In this document: in pieces, positions 20,195-31,605 of the stretch | Position numbering within the stretch: position 1 is the stretch's first letter | How the letters are laid out: each line of letters opens with the position of its first letter | Source: Perognathus longimembris pacificus | Lineage: Eukaryota > Chordata > Mammalia > Rodentia > Heteromyidae | Length of the DNA: 64,000 nt | Direction of reading: 5' to 3' | NCBI RefSeq assembly: GCF_023159225.1 | Contig: NC_063166.1 | Span: 72,108,575 to 72,172,574 of the forward strand | The notes under the pieces: model-generated | Databases searched by the model: none | What the model saw: the letters and a program-made list of their open reading frames with translations, nothing else | What the model was told of the DNA's origin: nothing | Position numbers and translations under genes: made by a program

Positions 20195-20652
20195 ATGGAA
20201 TAATTAGCACAGGTTTAGGCTAGTCACAGCAGAGGATCACAAGAGCCTAATAGCTATGCCCTTATGAACGTATAAGATGATGCTAAGTGAAATAAACTCC
20301 ATGTTATGGAAACAACAGTTATATCACTGTTGTAATTACTTTCAACATGCCATGTGAAACTGTAGCTTCTATTGTTGATGATCTTCTTGTATCCCTTTCC
20401 TGTGGTTGTACCTGCACTATCTCTGTATCTCATCTGAGTACACTGGATACTGTATATACTGGTATTAGAACTAGGGAAGTAAAAGGGAAGATCAAAATTG
20501 AGAGACAAAGGATAAAAAGACAAATGACTCCAAAAGCAATACTTGAAAAACCATTTGGTGTAAACCAACTGAATAACTCATGGGGGGAGAAGGAAAGGTG
20601 GAGGGAGAGGGGGGAATGAGGTAGGAAATTAAAAAAAAAAAAAGAAGCATGG
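19404..20652 (+). mobile_element. 5'-inverted (twin-primed) L1 insertion with target-site duplication
   Basis: AAGAAGCATGG is duplicated at 19404-19414 and 20642-20652. The right part (about 20152-20643) is an L1 3' end in plus orientation ending in 13 A residues. The left part (19415 to about 20155) is the adjoining upstream L1 segment in the opposite orientation. Both parts contain the word GCCAGACC (reverse-complemented at 19416-19423, direct at 20157-20164), so the inversion breakpoints coincide in L1 coordinates. This is the classical structure produced by twin priming during target-primed reverse transcription. Confidence 0.92.
20581..20622 (+). other. G-rich tract of the L1 3' UTR
   Basis: Several G runs (a six-G run at 20582-20587 and another near 20610) lie just before the A tail. 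A guanine-rich tract at this place is a known property of mammalian L1 3' UTRs and can fold as a quadruplex. Confidence 0.6.
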
Positions 20653-20944
20653 GGGACTGAATGGAGTAAGAAGGAGTCAGGAAAGTTCCCTGCCGGGCCC
20701 TCTCCAATTCAGATGGTATCTCAGGACCAGCCTTGGGTGGATCTAGAGCTCACAGGAAGCAAGCTGGTCCTAGCTCCCACCAGGGAACCTTGCTTTTGGC
20801 AATCCTATTCTTTCTGCTCTCTGGGTTGTAAGTGGCTATGATCTCCTTCTATTTACCTCTGGATTGCTTCACTGGCCCCTCTTAGTGTTTCAATTTGTGG
20901 CTCAGTACTTTATAGTTGTTATCTTATTTAATGACTTCTTTCTT
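20653..20944. other. Unannotated
   Basis: No recognised element. Confidence 0.5.
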
Positions 20945-21178
20945 GTGTGTGTTGATGTGAGAGCTTAAACTCAGGACCTCATGCTCTCTCTCAGCTTTTA
21001 TGTTTATACCTGTTTCTTTACCACTTGAACCATGCCTCTAGTCCTGGTTTTCCTTTTGCAGAATAATTGGAGAGGCTCCAAGACTTTTCTATGGAGATTA
21101 GCTTTGAACCTCAATCCTCATATCTCAGCTTCCTGTGTAGCTGGGATTACAGGTGTGAGTCACTGGTGCCCAGCTAAG
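20945..21178 (-). mobile_element. B1-Geo type SINE, diverged
   Basis: GAGCTTAAACTCAGGACCTCATG marks the Geo part. CATATCTCAGCTTCCTGTGTAG, GGGATTACAGGTGTGAGTCACTGGTGCCCAGC marks the head. A short TG-rich tail is at 20945-20965. Confidence 0.75.
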
Positions 21179-22029
21179 TGAATAGCGTTTTGGACTGGGT
21201 ATGTCTATTATTCCGTTCTACAAGAGAATGCTAAGGTCCCAGGAAGAAGGGTGAATCACATGTGCATGTAGTGATTGGAATCTGGACAGAGCAGTTTGAT
21301 TCCAGGCTTAAACTCCCGATCATGTTGTTCTTTTTCTTTTCTACTAGTACCTGTCAAGCTGAAATTGGGGACACTGTAGTTCCACTCAGTGCTATGCATG
21401 GGGTAAGGGAGTTCCATGAGAAACTAAGCTGAGGACCATGGCATGCTCTCTTATCACCCTATCTTGGAGATGTGCAAAGCATATTGATTTATTAAAGATT
21501 GAAAATTTCTACATCAGAGGAACACCATGATCTCAATGGACCTCAATAGTTCACTGTGGCATCCTTGTGTGTCATTCTTTATGTTAACCTTTCTGGGCAG
21601 GTGGATCAAAGAACACATTGTTGACAATATGTCTCAGGAGAGGAGATTCGTTTTCAGTGTGTAGGTACGTGTATGCCCATGTATGTGTCTGTGTGGGTGT
21701 ATGTATCTGTATGTGTGATGTATCATTTTAGCTGAAAAATCTGGAAACAAAGGTTTTAAAGTTGCAGATTGAGAAGGGCCTTAGAAACGATTGCCCCTGT
21801 GACCCATTTTTTTTTGCTATTGACACTCCATTCTTTTTCCAATAAATTTCCTATCACTTTCACTACAGAGAAAGAAAGGGAACAAAAAGACTCTTGATGT
21901 CTTTCCCAGTTTCTGAATCATTCTCTCCTATCCGGTCTCCATGTCCTTAGCTTTTACCTGGATTCTTTGGGGATTTAATCATCCTCCCTCCAATAGTGTG
22001 AGATATCTTGATATAATATCACAACTATA
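21179..22029. other. Unannotated
   Basis: A decayed TG-rich run is visible at about 21656-21725. No other element is recognised. Confidence 0.5.
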
Positions 22030-22085
22030 AAGTGCTGAGCATATGGGCCATGTCTGCTGGGATTCAATAAGTACTTGATATTTTA
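22030..22085 (+). mobile_element. MIR 3'-end fragment
   Basis: AAGTGCTGAGCATATGGGCC and GATTCAATAAGTACTTGATA match the MIR 3' wording. Confidence 0.5.
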
Positions 22086-23295
22086 AAAAATTATTATTAT
22101 TAATTTCCTTTTGGTTCCACTCTCATAGAGAAATGTCCTGCTTCCCTTAAGCCTCATTTGCCCTTTGGTTTTCATTCCCTCCACAGAACACAGAGGCAGA
22201 TCTGGTAGTTCAAGGTATCTTTGATAATCATATCAGCCAGAGTCTAAATAAATGCATTTACCTCCCTGTAACTCTCACTCCATGGATCTCACAATGTGAC
22301 TTTATTTTCTTATCCATTCTGTCACCTACTGTCTTCAATTTCCCAGCCTAAACTCTTTCAGCCATTCAATGGATTTGTTAGCCATGCAGAGCCCCCCTAC
22401 CCCCCACCCCACACCAAGGCCCTAAGTGAACCCACGGAGCTGGGTTGATCTCAGATGCACAGTGGAGAACAGAATTCCTGTTTCTGACCCCACACTTTTG
22501 TTAATATTATTACCATTCCTGTTGCATACACTGTCTGCTAGCTACCACATGACGGAATTAGATATGTTTGAACCCATGGATCCACAGTCCAAGACCCCAA
22601 ATATCCTACATAGTTGTCTGAGCTTCATGCAAGCTATTGCCCAGGAGTGTGGCGCCATCCTGTGCATTTGCAATAATTTTGTGACCTTATTGCAGGGTAT
22701 GGAATCGTCCCTCCTCTGTTCCTTCACTCTTTTGAGCCCTCATTATTATATTATTATCTCTGATATCCTGTGTCATTCATGTCCTCTTGGCTTCTCATAG
22801 TCTACATTCTCATCAGAGTCACTGTGGATTCAATAAAGTCAACCATGGCCTTACCACCTGGCCTTGGATTTGTCTTCCAACTCTCTAGATCATGGAATGC
22901 TGCAATTTGCCACCCATTGCCCAAGTTGTCTGGATATCAGAAGGTACCAGTTACTAGAAAGTCCTGCAGATTCTCTTAAACTCTGGCTTTCTCTCTCTTC
23001 TGAGAGAGAGCCAGGAGGCAGCATTCACAAGAGGAATGTCATTAATATTAACAGAAACCAAGTTCTTTCTGGCCCAAGGCTTGCCAGCCTCCCTCATTTA
23101 CATAGGTGAAGTTCAATAACCTCTTTCATCTCCTGACTTCTGCTTTTGCTTCCCCATAAGAAGCAAAGCAAAAGCAAGGCAGAGTCATACATGTTTAATC
23201 TGGTTATGTCCGTCCTTCATACCCTTCAATGGTTACCTTTCATTTTTTGGAAAATGTATGTACTCCTTAAGGATTTTTGGAAGAACTTTGTTTGC
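22086..23295. other. Unannotated
   Basis: No repeat or convincing coding frame is recognised. The open frame at 22426-22800 lacks any recognisable motif. Confidence 0.45.
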
Positions 23296-23504
23296 TTTTT
23301 TTTTTTTTTTTTTTGTCAGTCCTGGGCCTTGGACTCAGGACCTGAGCACTGTCCCTGGCTTCTTTTTGCTCAAGGCTAGCACTCTATCACTTGAGCCACA
23401 GTGCCACTTCTGGTCTTTTCTATATATGTGGTGCTGAGGTATTGAATCCAGGGCTTCATGTATATGAGGTGAGCACTCTTCCACTAGGCCATATTCCCAG
23501 CCCC
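23296..23504 (-). mobile_element. IDL-Geo SINE
   Basis: The A tail appears as 19 T residues (23296-23314). The Geo module follows (GTCAGTCCTGGGCCTTGGAC), then the IDL head (GGTGCTGAGGTATTGAATCCAGGGCTTCATG, CACTAGGCCATATTCCCAGCCCC). The B-box equivalent is mutated (TTGAATCCAG) relative to younger copies. No clear target-site duplication. Confidence 0.9.
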
Positions 23505-24514
23505 TTGAAATCTATCATTAGCCAATGGATGCATAAACTTTCCTTTGACTAAGGAATTGGTGTCCCCTCATTACATTAAGTTTGAAATATTGAGGTGCTG
23601 GCAATGTGTTCTTTCCATGGTGGAGGCTCCATGGGTATCCATAGCAAGACTTTATCCTCACCTGTGTCACCTGTATGAGAACCCTGGGTTGTAGAACATT
23701 GCATGGGAGAGTCCATTTCTGCTGGCGCTAGGCAGAGCCCTAGTGACCCCCTATTTTGACAACAGGGAAGCAGAGCCAGAACTGAATGAGCAACTTGCCC
23801 AATGCATCACAGAATGGACTTGTGCAGGAAACATGTGATGAGTAGGAGAAATGATGAGTAGGATACAAAAATTATAGGTTAATTTTCCTCCTTCCCTCTT
23901 TCCTTCATTCTCGTACAGAGAATTAACAAACAATGCCTTTTTTATTTTAGATAAATATAGAATCAGCACTTTCTTCATCAAAATGTTAAAATGTTGGAAA
24001 AGTTAGTTGACTTTTATTTCTAATGAAGTTTCTGGAATGTTCTTTAAAAAAACTCACCAATAGCTGGTGATGCATTTTTATAATAAATTAATCATAACAG
24101 TTGAGATGTATTGAGTTCCGTCACTGTGTCAAGTCCTGGGATTGGTCTTACTCAAGGTCACTGTGGCAGAGTGAGAGGAGATGACATTTTCCTAGATTTA
24201 TTGAAGAGCCAATCCTGGAGGCCTGGAGGTGTGACACTACGTCTAACCATATCCCATTGACCAGGACTCAGGGAATGGCCCAGCTCACTAGTGAAGGAGA
24301 CAGAAGATCACGTGACTGTTCACCATCATTGGGCACTCTCTTCCTTGTCCTTTCTAGTTTAGAAGCAAGAACACAGAGTTTCAAAAAGTTAAGTAAAATT
24401 TCTCGGAGTCAAGCTGATGATAAGATGAAGCGTCAGAGATTAAAGTCATGTCTTCTGACCTTAAGATGTATACCAGGAGCCAGGAAACTAGGGTTAATGA
24501 GTCAACTCTGTCTT
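23505..24514. other. Unannotated
   Basis: Weak MIR-like wording (AACTTGCCCAATGCATCAC near 23790 and AAGTTAAGTAAAATT near 24386) cannot be bounded. No gene is recognised. Confidence 0.4.
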
Positions 24515-24675
24515 GCTGTCTATTTTTCTATAAATAAAGTTTTATCAGAATGCCAACATAAACGATCAGCATATGCTGTCTTTGGCTGGTTTTGTGTTAC
24601 TGAACTGTTACTGAGTTGTTTACGAGCCCTAAAATATTTACTATTACCTTGCAGAAAATGTTTTCCAACCCCTGT
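24515..24675 (-). mobile_element. Old DNA-transposon-like repeat, minus copy
   Basis: ATAAATAAAGTTTTATCAGAATGCC, CTAAAATATTTACTATTACC and TTTTCCAACCCCTG are the reverse complement of the same family as 3486-3665. Confidence 0.55.
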
Positions 24676-24945
24676 TTTATACATATATGCATGTGTACAT
24701 ATATACATGTATATAAAATCATATATATGTGCTTATATGTAGTATAATTTTGTACCCCTTTGCTCCTATTAGCAAGTAATTGGGGAAGTTGGAGATTCTG
24801 AATCCAGGCTTCACTAGGGATGGCCCTGCCTTCCCTTTCTCAAAGTCCTTTCAGAAGGCCATATGAGAAAACTGTCCAGACTTAGGTTTTCAAATTACTG
24901 GGTAGAGAGGCTGTTCCAGACAGAATATTTGATTTGACTGAATGT

Positions 24946-24947
<2 letters not shown>
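24676..24947. other. Unannotated
   Basis: 24680-24740 is an alternating TA/CATA run. Otherwise nothing is recognised. Confidence 0.5.
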
Positions 24948-24985
<38 letters not shown>

Positions 24986-25030
24986 GCCACGCACGTGCGT
25001 GCGTGTGCGTATGCACACATGTGCATGCAT
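24948..25030. repeat. (TG)n with GCGTGC extension
   Basis: A TG run to about 24980 continues as an almost unbroken alternating purine-pyrimidine tract containing ACGCACGTGCGTGCGTGTGCG and ATGCACACATGTGCATGCAT-type words. Strong Z-DNA-forming potential by composition. Confidence 0.85.
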
Positions 25031-26559
25031 TTCCCAGGTTCCGCGCTGGGAACATAGGATATGTTAGAAGATGAAGCCCTTCTTCCCAGAGCTTACTATT
25101 TAGTGAGAAAGACAGTCATTGGTAGATCAGTTATGAAGCAGCCAATGGTAGTGCAGTGACCAATTCTGTGACAGTATCATACCTTCCCATTTCCTCCCTT
25201 GTCTTGCAGCACCTTTCACTCCATCCGCTGCTCGGCTAACCATCTGCGCTCAGGTGTAAACTCGACAGCTTCTTCTCTTGGCTGTGCTGCCTGCTGTAGG
25301 TCACAGGGTCTTTCTTGCCTGTGCTGCGTGGAGGTCTTTGGCAACCACTCATAAGTTGGAAGCTTGGGAATTTCTGACAGAGCCAGGAGTTAGCACTTCA
25401 TGAAAGACATTTCCAGTGGGGAGCAGAAGTTCTCATTTGCATTTTCAGGATGGAACTTTGGAAAAGCATCTCCAAAGCTGCTTAGAAGTTTCTTTGCAGG
25501 ATGGAGCCCCTTTGAACTGATTTTGCCCGCTTGTTTCACTCTTTCTATTAGCCTTCTACATTTCTTGGTATTGCTTCCCCAAATAAATTACCTGCCTGGA
25601 GGCCTATGTCTCAGGTATTATTAGTGGGGGGAGCTCAGGATATGGCAGCGCCTCTTGGACACCTAACACATCACCTACCAAGAGTCGAGGTATAAGTGTT
25701 AAAAAGGCCTTAATGGGACTAATACTCAAACTGAGCATTGAAAGATGAGCCTGAGGTAAGGAGTAGGAGTGGAGGAAAGAGTGGTTTAGGCAGAAGGAAA
25801 ATACTCTCCCACCTTCCTGGAACACTTCTGCCACGTGTGTACCTGCTGATCTCTTATTTATCTCTCAAAACTCAGAGCTATCTGTCCTTTAAAGCCTTCT
25901 TTGGATGCCACAGACAGTCAGTCTTCTATTAGAACACTTTCTGCCATGCATTGCAGCTGCTATGAACTTGACGATTGACGTGAGACACATCTGGAGAGCA
26001 ATTAAAAGGAACTATTAGATATCTATGACTGCCTTACAAATTGTCCCAATTCTTAGCAGCTTCAGACAACACATATAAATTACCTCATGGCTCTATGGAT
26101 CAGAAAGACAGGCAGGGCTTAGATGCCTCTTCTGCCTCTGCATCTTTTACAGAGCTACAATGAAGTTAATTCCTGGAGTTGGGGATCTCAGCCAGAAGCT
26201 TGACTTGGGGAAGAATCTGCTTCCAAGATTGCTCCTGTGATTTGCAGAAAGATTTCAATTTCTTACCACATGGTCTTCTCCAAAGGGATATAGGACACTT
26301 TTTCCTTTTTGCCTATTTGAGTAATTAGCATGAAAGTAAGTAGCCAGCAGGGTCAGGTGGTGTGGACAGTAAGATGCAGTTCAGGCTTCATTCACTTAAT
26401 GATACCTGTCAAACCTCTTTTATTTTTCTTCTGTATTCCATTGATCAGAGCAAGTTACTAGGTCCTGCCAATACCCAAGAGGAGGAGATTTACACAGGAT
26501 CATGGGTTCTAGAAAGTGAGGATCACAGGGTACCATTTAAGAGAATTGCCACTAGCAAA
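25031..26559. other. Unannotated
   Basis: No repeat or coding signal is recognised by eye. Confidence 0.45.
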
Positions 26560-26735
26560 GTCTCGGATTCAGGAAGTCTGGGATGAGGTTCAAGAATCTG
26601 TACTTTTTAGCTAGCATATGGCATTCATGGGTATCAAAATTTAGTGCATATTAGAATTACCTAGAGAACTTAGAAGCATCCAACACCCAGGCTGCATTTA
26701 AGACTAATTAAATCAATTAAATCTCTCAATGATTC
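26560..26735 (+). mobile_element. MER5-type hAT fragments
   Basis: GGATTCAGGAAGTCTGGGATGAGG with CAAGAATCTGTACTTTTTAG, then TTTAGTGCATATTAGAATTACCTAGAGAACTT with CACCCAGGCTGCATTT, follow the MER5 consensus order. Two partial copies, both plus. Confidence 0.6.
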
Positions 26736-27879
26736 CAGCAGGTAGCCAAGTCCGATCATCTGTCACCCTGACAACCCTCAGTGAACTGTGCCTCCTGGTA
26801 TTTATGCCCTTTCCTGTAATCTGGGCTGCTTTGATCAGGAAAACACAGCAAATGTGACATTGTGTCCTGGTTTTAAGGCACACTTGGCAATGTCCATGTT
26901 TGCTCTCTTGGGAGTTGTGACTACCATTGGGTGAGGAGAGAGATAGGGAAGAGAGGGGGTGCGTAGAGGGAATAAGAGCAACTGTTATTTCAAGTCATTT
27001 AGTCTAGCCTTGGGGTGGTTTTTGCAGCAATTTCTGTCTTAGTTACTTATTTAATCTTTTTCCGACAACTCTGCAGTCTGGCTGGACTTGGCTGAGCAGG
27101 GCTCTGTGGTCGTCACTCATGTGGCTACAGGTGGGATGGTTGGTTGCAGCTGGCTTAGCTGCCTCCCCCCACCTCTCTCTCTTTCTCTCTTGCACTCACA
27201 CACACATACACACCTCTAGTGTCAGAGCTCTAAGTGTGCAGAAGTAGCAGCTGCTTGTGGTTGCCTGAGTCTGGCACTGGGAGGTGGTTCTCTGGAGGCC
27301 CTTGCTTGCTTCATCTCGCAGTTGTCACCGGAACCAGCACTTCCCGCGTTCTCATCTATAGCAAATCTCTGGGAGATCCTGCTGCAAAAGAAGATTCTTT
27401 ATATACTAGGCCTGGGTTGGGGCCAATGAGTCTGCATTTCGGACAAGCTCTTTCAGTGGACTTGCGTGACAGGTTCACGGACCATACTTTGGGATTTCCC
27501 TATTTGTGGTCCAAGAAATATATCTGGAGTCACTCGGTGCTGTGTTGTCACTACCTGCTTGCGAATTTATTTCTTCATCCAGGCACTCTTAAACTTCGTT
27601 AGACTGTGGACCCCTGGTTGCAGAATTTTGCCATAATTTAAGAGTTCTTACAGACTTTCTCAGCTTTCCACTCAAGATGGTAGGTTAAGAACCAGCAGCA
27701 AGAAATCCTTAATCTATGCTCTTATTTGGTCATGGTGGGCAGTTGACTTAATATGTGTTAGTGTTAAGATACATAAATGATGAATGGTTAGCTATAGAAC
27801 TACATGCAGGAAGTTACTCCTTTGAGGGCACAGATGGGCTTTTGAAATGTACTGATTTATGTATATATCAGAGCCATAT
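26736..27879. other. Unannotated
   Basis: A pyrimidine-rich CTCTCT/CACACA patch lies at 27168-27213. No gene is recognised. Confidence 0.45.
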
Positions 27880-28012
27880 ATGTCAGTGCATTTATATGCA
27901 TATAATATATAACATACATTATATGTAACACATATAACATATAATATGTATTGTAATATACACATAATATATAACATTATATATATTACATACATATGAC
28001 ACACACACACAG

Positions 28013-28058
<46 letters not shown>
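27880..28058. repeat. AT-rich repeat and (CA)n microsatellite
   Basis: 27893-27995 is an irregular ATATA/ACATAT stretch. 28000-28058 is mostly CA dinucleotide. The minus-strand open frame across it is a low-complexity artefact. Confidence 0.9.
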
Positions 28059-28060
<2 letters not shown>

Positions 28061-28425
28061 CTACACCTTTTTCTCCATTTGGAGCTGACCCTACCTTAAC
28101 CATACTCGAGTCCTGGCAAACTGCAAGCAGTGATGGGGTGATTAGCTGTCCTATGTGCCCAGGACTCAGGACTTTCCCAGACATAGGACAGTCAGTGCTA
28201 AAAGCAGGACGGTCCTGAGCAGGCAGAGGAGGCGACCCCAGGCTGAGTGGAGGTGGAGATGAAGGTTCTGTAAGCTTCCCTGGGATTCAGGCACCAGGGG
28301 GACACTGACTCTTGCCCTCACGGCTGGCATTTTCTGCCCCATCAGCACTTTGTACATTTCAAAAGCCCATCTGTGCCCGCAAAGGAGTGACTTCCTGTGT
28401 GCGGGGGCGGCCCTGGGAGGCTGGG
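28059..28425. other. Unannotated
   Basis: No recognised element. Confidence 0.5.
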
Positions 28426-28605
28426 TCTCCCAGAGACCGTTTTGGATTATAAGCCTTTGAAGACATCTGCAGGGAGGGGATAATTCATTCCAGAAAAATG
28501 GCTCTCTTTGCCATGCAAACCAGAGCCCAGGAATGGAAATGAGATTTCTAATTACATGGGGCATTTTCAGAGCCACCTGCTGGCTTTGGCATCTCACAGA
28601 GCTGC
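28426..28605. other. Candidate conserved non-coding block
   Basis: A repeat-free block with GGATAATTCATTCC, TTGCCATGCAAACCAG and GAGATTTCTAATTACATGG: octamer-like and homeodomain-like cores at close spacing. Inference only. Confidence 0.25.
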
Positions 28606-29099
28606 TTCGATGTAGAGATGCCTGTGAGCTGGCCTGACCTCTGAGGTAGGGCTGCTAAGAAACCTCCTAGGTCCAGACATGAGCCACTGCCTTTAAAGTC
28701 CTCTTGCAGTTGTGTCCAGCTGGGCTCGCAGAGAACTGAGGCTAGGAAAGGTCCTCTCTGAACTGAGCAGTGAAGCCCTCCTGTTGCTCAGAGTCCCAAA
28801 CTCGGAAATTGTCTCCTATCTTGTCTCTCAGTACCCAGGAATTCCTTATTGATACAGGTTTCAGTAACATGGGGCCGGAAGAGCAGATCAGACACCAAAC
28901 ACTGCCAATGGAGAGGCTTGTCAGGACAACCAGCTCTTACCCCCTCTCAGGCAGGCTCATTTATTCTCCCCATTCAGACAGATCCAGGTACATCTATCAG
29001 ACCTCCTCTGTCATGGATCAGGTACTCCAAAAGGAGATGCTGAGATGGAGGTTGGGGTGCAAGACATTTGTTCAGGATCAACCCCATGAAAGGCAAGAG
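28606..29099. other. Unannotated
   Basis: An open frame spans 28770-29138 but shows no recognisable domain. No repeat is identified. Confidence 0.4.
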
Positions 29100-29522
29100 G
29101 ATCGGGAATATGGGTTGCAGGGAGAAACCAAACTGTGAGGTAGGTCTAACAAAGGTGGGGTCCACCCAGAAGCAGGCTGTGGAATGGTTTTGGATCTTTA
29201 TTTGAAATGACCATCCACCTGACTGTTCTCATAGCTGTTCCAGATCAGCAATGGCTGATTGCTTTTTTTCCAATGACTGACTTCTTTAGAATTAATATGT
29301 CACAGGAGCAGGCCCTCGCTTCGGCAGAGACAGACATTGAAGTAGTTGGCTCCTGGAGTCTTTGTCGTGACTGCGTTCTTAGGCGGCGATGGCAGTGAGC
29401 CAACAACTAGAAGGAGTTCTGGGCAGCACACCTTGGTATCTACCCCACCCTTGCTTTTATACTGCTTGACCTTAGAAATGTAATTTATTTTGTTTCTGAG
29501 CCCCTTGGTCATAAATATCTAA
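29100..29522 (-). mobile_element. Possible LTR with minus-strand promoter and polyadenylation signal
   Basis: On the minus strand a TATAAAAG box (29454-29461) is followed about 255 bp downstream by AATAAAG (complement at 29197-29202), a spacing that fits an LTR. The presumed start near 29522 reads TGTTAGATAT. No partner LTR was found, so this is tentative. Confidence 0.3.
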
Positions 29523-29780
29523 CACAGGGTTTCTTTAAACTTGTTTAATGGAAAAATTGAACAAATAGAAAACTACACAAAAGTGATGGGCTCAGCAAAA
29601 CGGACTTTCATGTACCAATCATCCACCTTCAACAATGACTAATGTCAGGCTACTCTCATTCCAAGGATGACCCACCAGTAGAACTACAAAGTTGGGAAGC
29701 ACATGCCAGAATTCAGAAATACTCCATTTCCTCTCTTAGAAGTGCAGATGCATCTCTAGAAGACAAGTGCTTTAAAAGAC
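29523..29780. other. Unclassified old repeat, probable
   Basis: CTTTCATGTACCAATCATCCACCTTCAACAATGACTAATG follows wording seen in old mammalian interspersed repeats, but I cannot name the family. Confidence 0.35.
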
Positions 29781-29827
29781 ACAACCAATCAACCAACTAA
29801 CCAACCAACCAATCAACCAACCAAATC
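29781..29827. repeat. (AACC)n/(AATC)n simple repeat
   Basis: About eleven tetranucleotide units of AACC with occasional AATC or AACT. Confidence 0.9.
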
Positions 29828-30508
29828 ACATCAGACTTGTTTTGGGCAGATACAAAGAACTAATTTAAATAAAGCATTACCATAGAATTTGACACTCCAA
29901 AAGTATCTAGAAATGCCAGTCATATCAGAATACATCCTCTTTGACTATGTTTAGTCCAGGGTGTTAAATATGTGACATGGACCCTACCCTTCTCTGTCCT
30001 TCCTCCATAACAGACAATCATGGAGCTAGCCTGTAACATGGTTTTCATAGGCTGTGGTTTTGCCTAAGATGAAATCGGTTTGTCCAGAATCTGATTCTCA
30101 TAGATGAATGCCTAAACACAGAAAGAGCCTTGCTGCCTTCCAGAACATCTGACAATTGCTATCTTGTTGCATGCTTTCAGGGTCTGCCATTTCAACCCTG
30201 TATAGCAGTGAGCCCTAAATATTCTTTGATCATTTCCAGTGTTGAGAGGGACCTACAAAGCCCTTTTCCAAGGAGAAATAGTGAGGAGACCGAAACCCTA
30301 GACCACTGGGAGCTGTTCTACTCTGATATTTCAACACCTACCTCAGCAACAGTTATTCTTTCATTCTTTGCTTTCTTATACTCCATGTCTTCCCAGCTCC
30401 CCTCCTTCTATACACAGTTATATGCTTGTTCTCCATCCTTTCCAACTCTCTGCATTTTGTTGCATTCTCTCTGGACAATGTAGAAATGCCTGTAGTTGGG
30501 CTAAAAAG
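29828..30508. other. Unannotated
   Basis: The open frame at 30130-30483 lacks recognisable motifs and is most likely chance. Confidence 0.45.
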
Positions 30509-30734
30509 GAGCCAGAATGGGGCTGGGGATATAGCCTAGTGGCAAGAGTGCCTGCCTCGGATACACGAGGCCCTAGGTTCGATTCCCCAGCACCACATAT
30601 ACAGAAAACGGCCAGAAGCGGTGCTGTGGCTCAAGTGGCAGAGTGCTAGCCTTGAGGGGGAAGAAGCCAGGGACAGTGCTCAGGCCCTGAGTCCAAGGCC
30701 CAGGACTGGCCAAAAAAAAAAAAAAGAGCCAGAA
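30509..30734 (+). mobile_element. Young IDL-Geo SINE with target-site duplication and intact pol III boxes
   Basis: GAGCCAGAA flanks the unit at 30509-30517 and 30726-30734. The IDL head carries TAGCCTAGTGGC (30532-30543, A box) and GGTTCGATTCC (30576-30586, B box). The Geo module starts near 30608 and ends GGACTGGCC before 13 A residues (30712-30725 region). The usual CAAAA after CCTTGAG is replaced by a G run. Confidence 0.93.
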
Positions 30735-30745
30735 GTGATGATGCA

Positions 30746-30748
<3 letters not shown>

Positions 30749-30787
<39 letters not shown>
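30749..30787. repeat. (TG)n microsatellite
   Basis: About 19 TG units, 15 bp beyond the SINE target-site duplication, so not part of that SINE. Confidence 0.97.
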
Positions 30788-30790
<3 letters not shown>

Positions 30791-31494
30791 TAATTCTAAA
30801 CAAGTGTATATGTCTCCATGGTTTATGAATCTTGTCTGCTAGCTGTCATCATAGTTATTTTACACTGAGACCCAAAGTTGCTTATGGCAAGGAGACATTC
30901 TAGACAATGGAGCCTAAGGAGAAGAGTAGAGGTCCTGACTCTGAATGACCACCTCACAGATTTGAGGTGTGCTTCATGCTGTGGTGTTCTTTCTTTGAGT
31001 AAAGTTTATATTATGCCTACTGTTCAGAATTTTGGGTGAGTTGAGAGGGTGGGGGACAGGTCAGATGTCTACCATTAGTGCGTGGCAGGAAAAAGGAGAA
31101 GGGTGATGTATGGAATCTCTTAGAACACCAAGAGCCCAATTTAAACACCACCACATTATATAAACAGATATAGGGTATAATTTAGCCATGGGTATAATTC
31201 CACTATTGAGGAGTTTGACATAATGTCTGGGAATAACTAGTTATGAGATTCTGTGTTTTCAAATCTACATTTTTTTACCCTATAAAATGGATCTTACTGC
31301 TGCTGGGAGCAGTTGTTATTACAAATTCGGAAATCTCCTGGAATCAGCTGTAGGTTTATCCTGTACCTGCTAAGTCTGTCCTTCTTTATCATGCTTGGCT
31401 TGTGCTAAGAGGGGCATAAAGGGAATGTGTACCTGGGCCTTGGTTGATCCTAAGAAGAGAAGGCCTTCACCTATTTGAGGCTGGTAATAATTGT
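30788..31494. other. Unannotated
   Basis: No recognised element. Confidence 0.5.
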
Positions 31495-31605
31495 AGTCAT
31501 AGTAACAATCACAAATCTCAGCTATTTCCTCTTTCTGTGTAAAGTACTATGCTAAACACACATGCAATTTAATCCACCATGTTGACTCGCAATGCATTAC
31601 ATTAC
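31495..31605 (-). mobile_element. MIR-like fragment
   Basis: GTAAAGTACTATGCTAAACACACATGCAATTTAATCC resembles the reverse complement of a MIR 3' half. Confidence 0.45.

Noticed and set aside
24257..24742. 161-codon frame on the plus strand
   Set aside because: It starts at a TTG and crosses an old reverse-oriented DNA-transposon repeat and a TA/CATA tract. There is no coding evidence.
28770..29138. 122-codon plus-strand frame
   Set aside because: No recognisable motif, overlapping frames on both strands and an adjacent probable LTR. Not supported as an exon.
29315..29327. CTCGCTTCGGCAG, as at the start of U6 snRNA
   Set aside because: Only 13 bases match; the rest of U6, including the T-run terminator, is absent.
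30560..30600. tRNA-like A and B boxes as a tRNA gene
   Set aside because: They belong to the head of an IDL-Geo SINE. A tail, a Geo module and a target-site duplication are present, and no tRNA cloverleaf can be completed.
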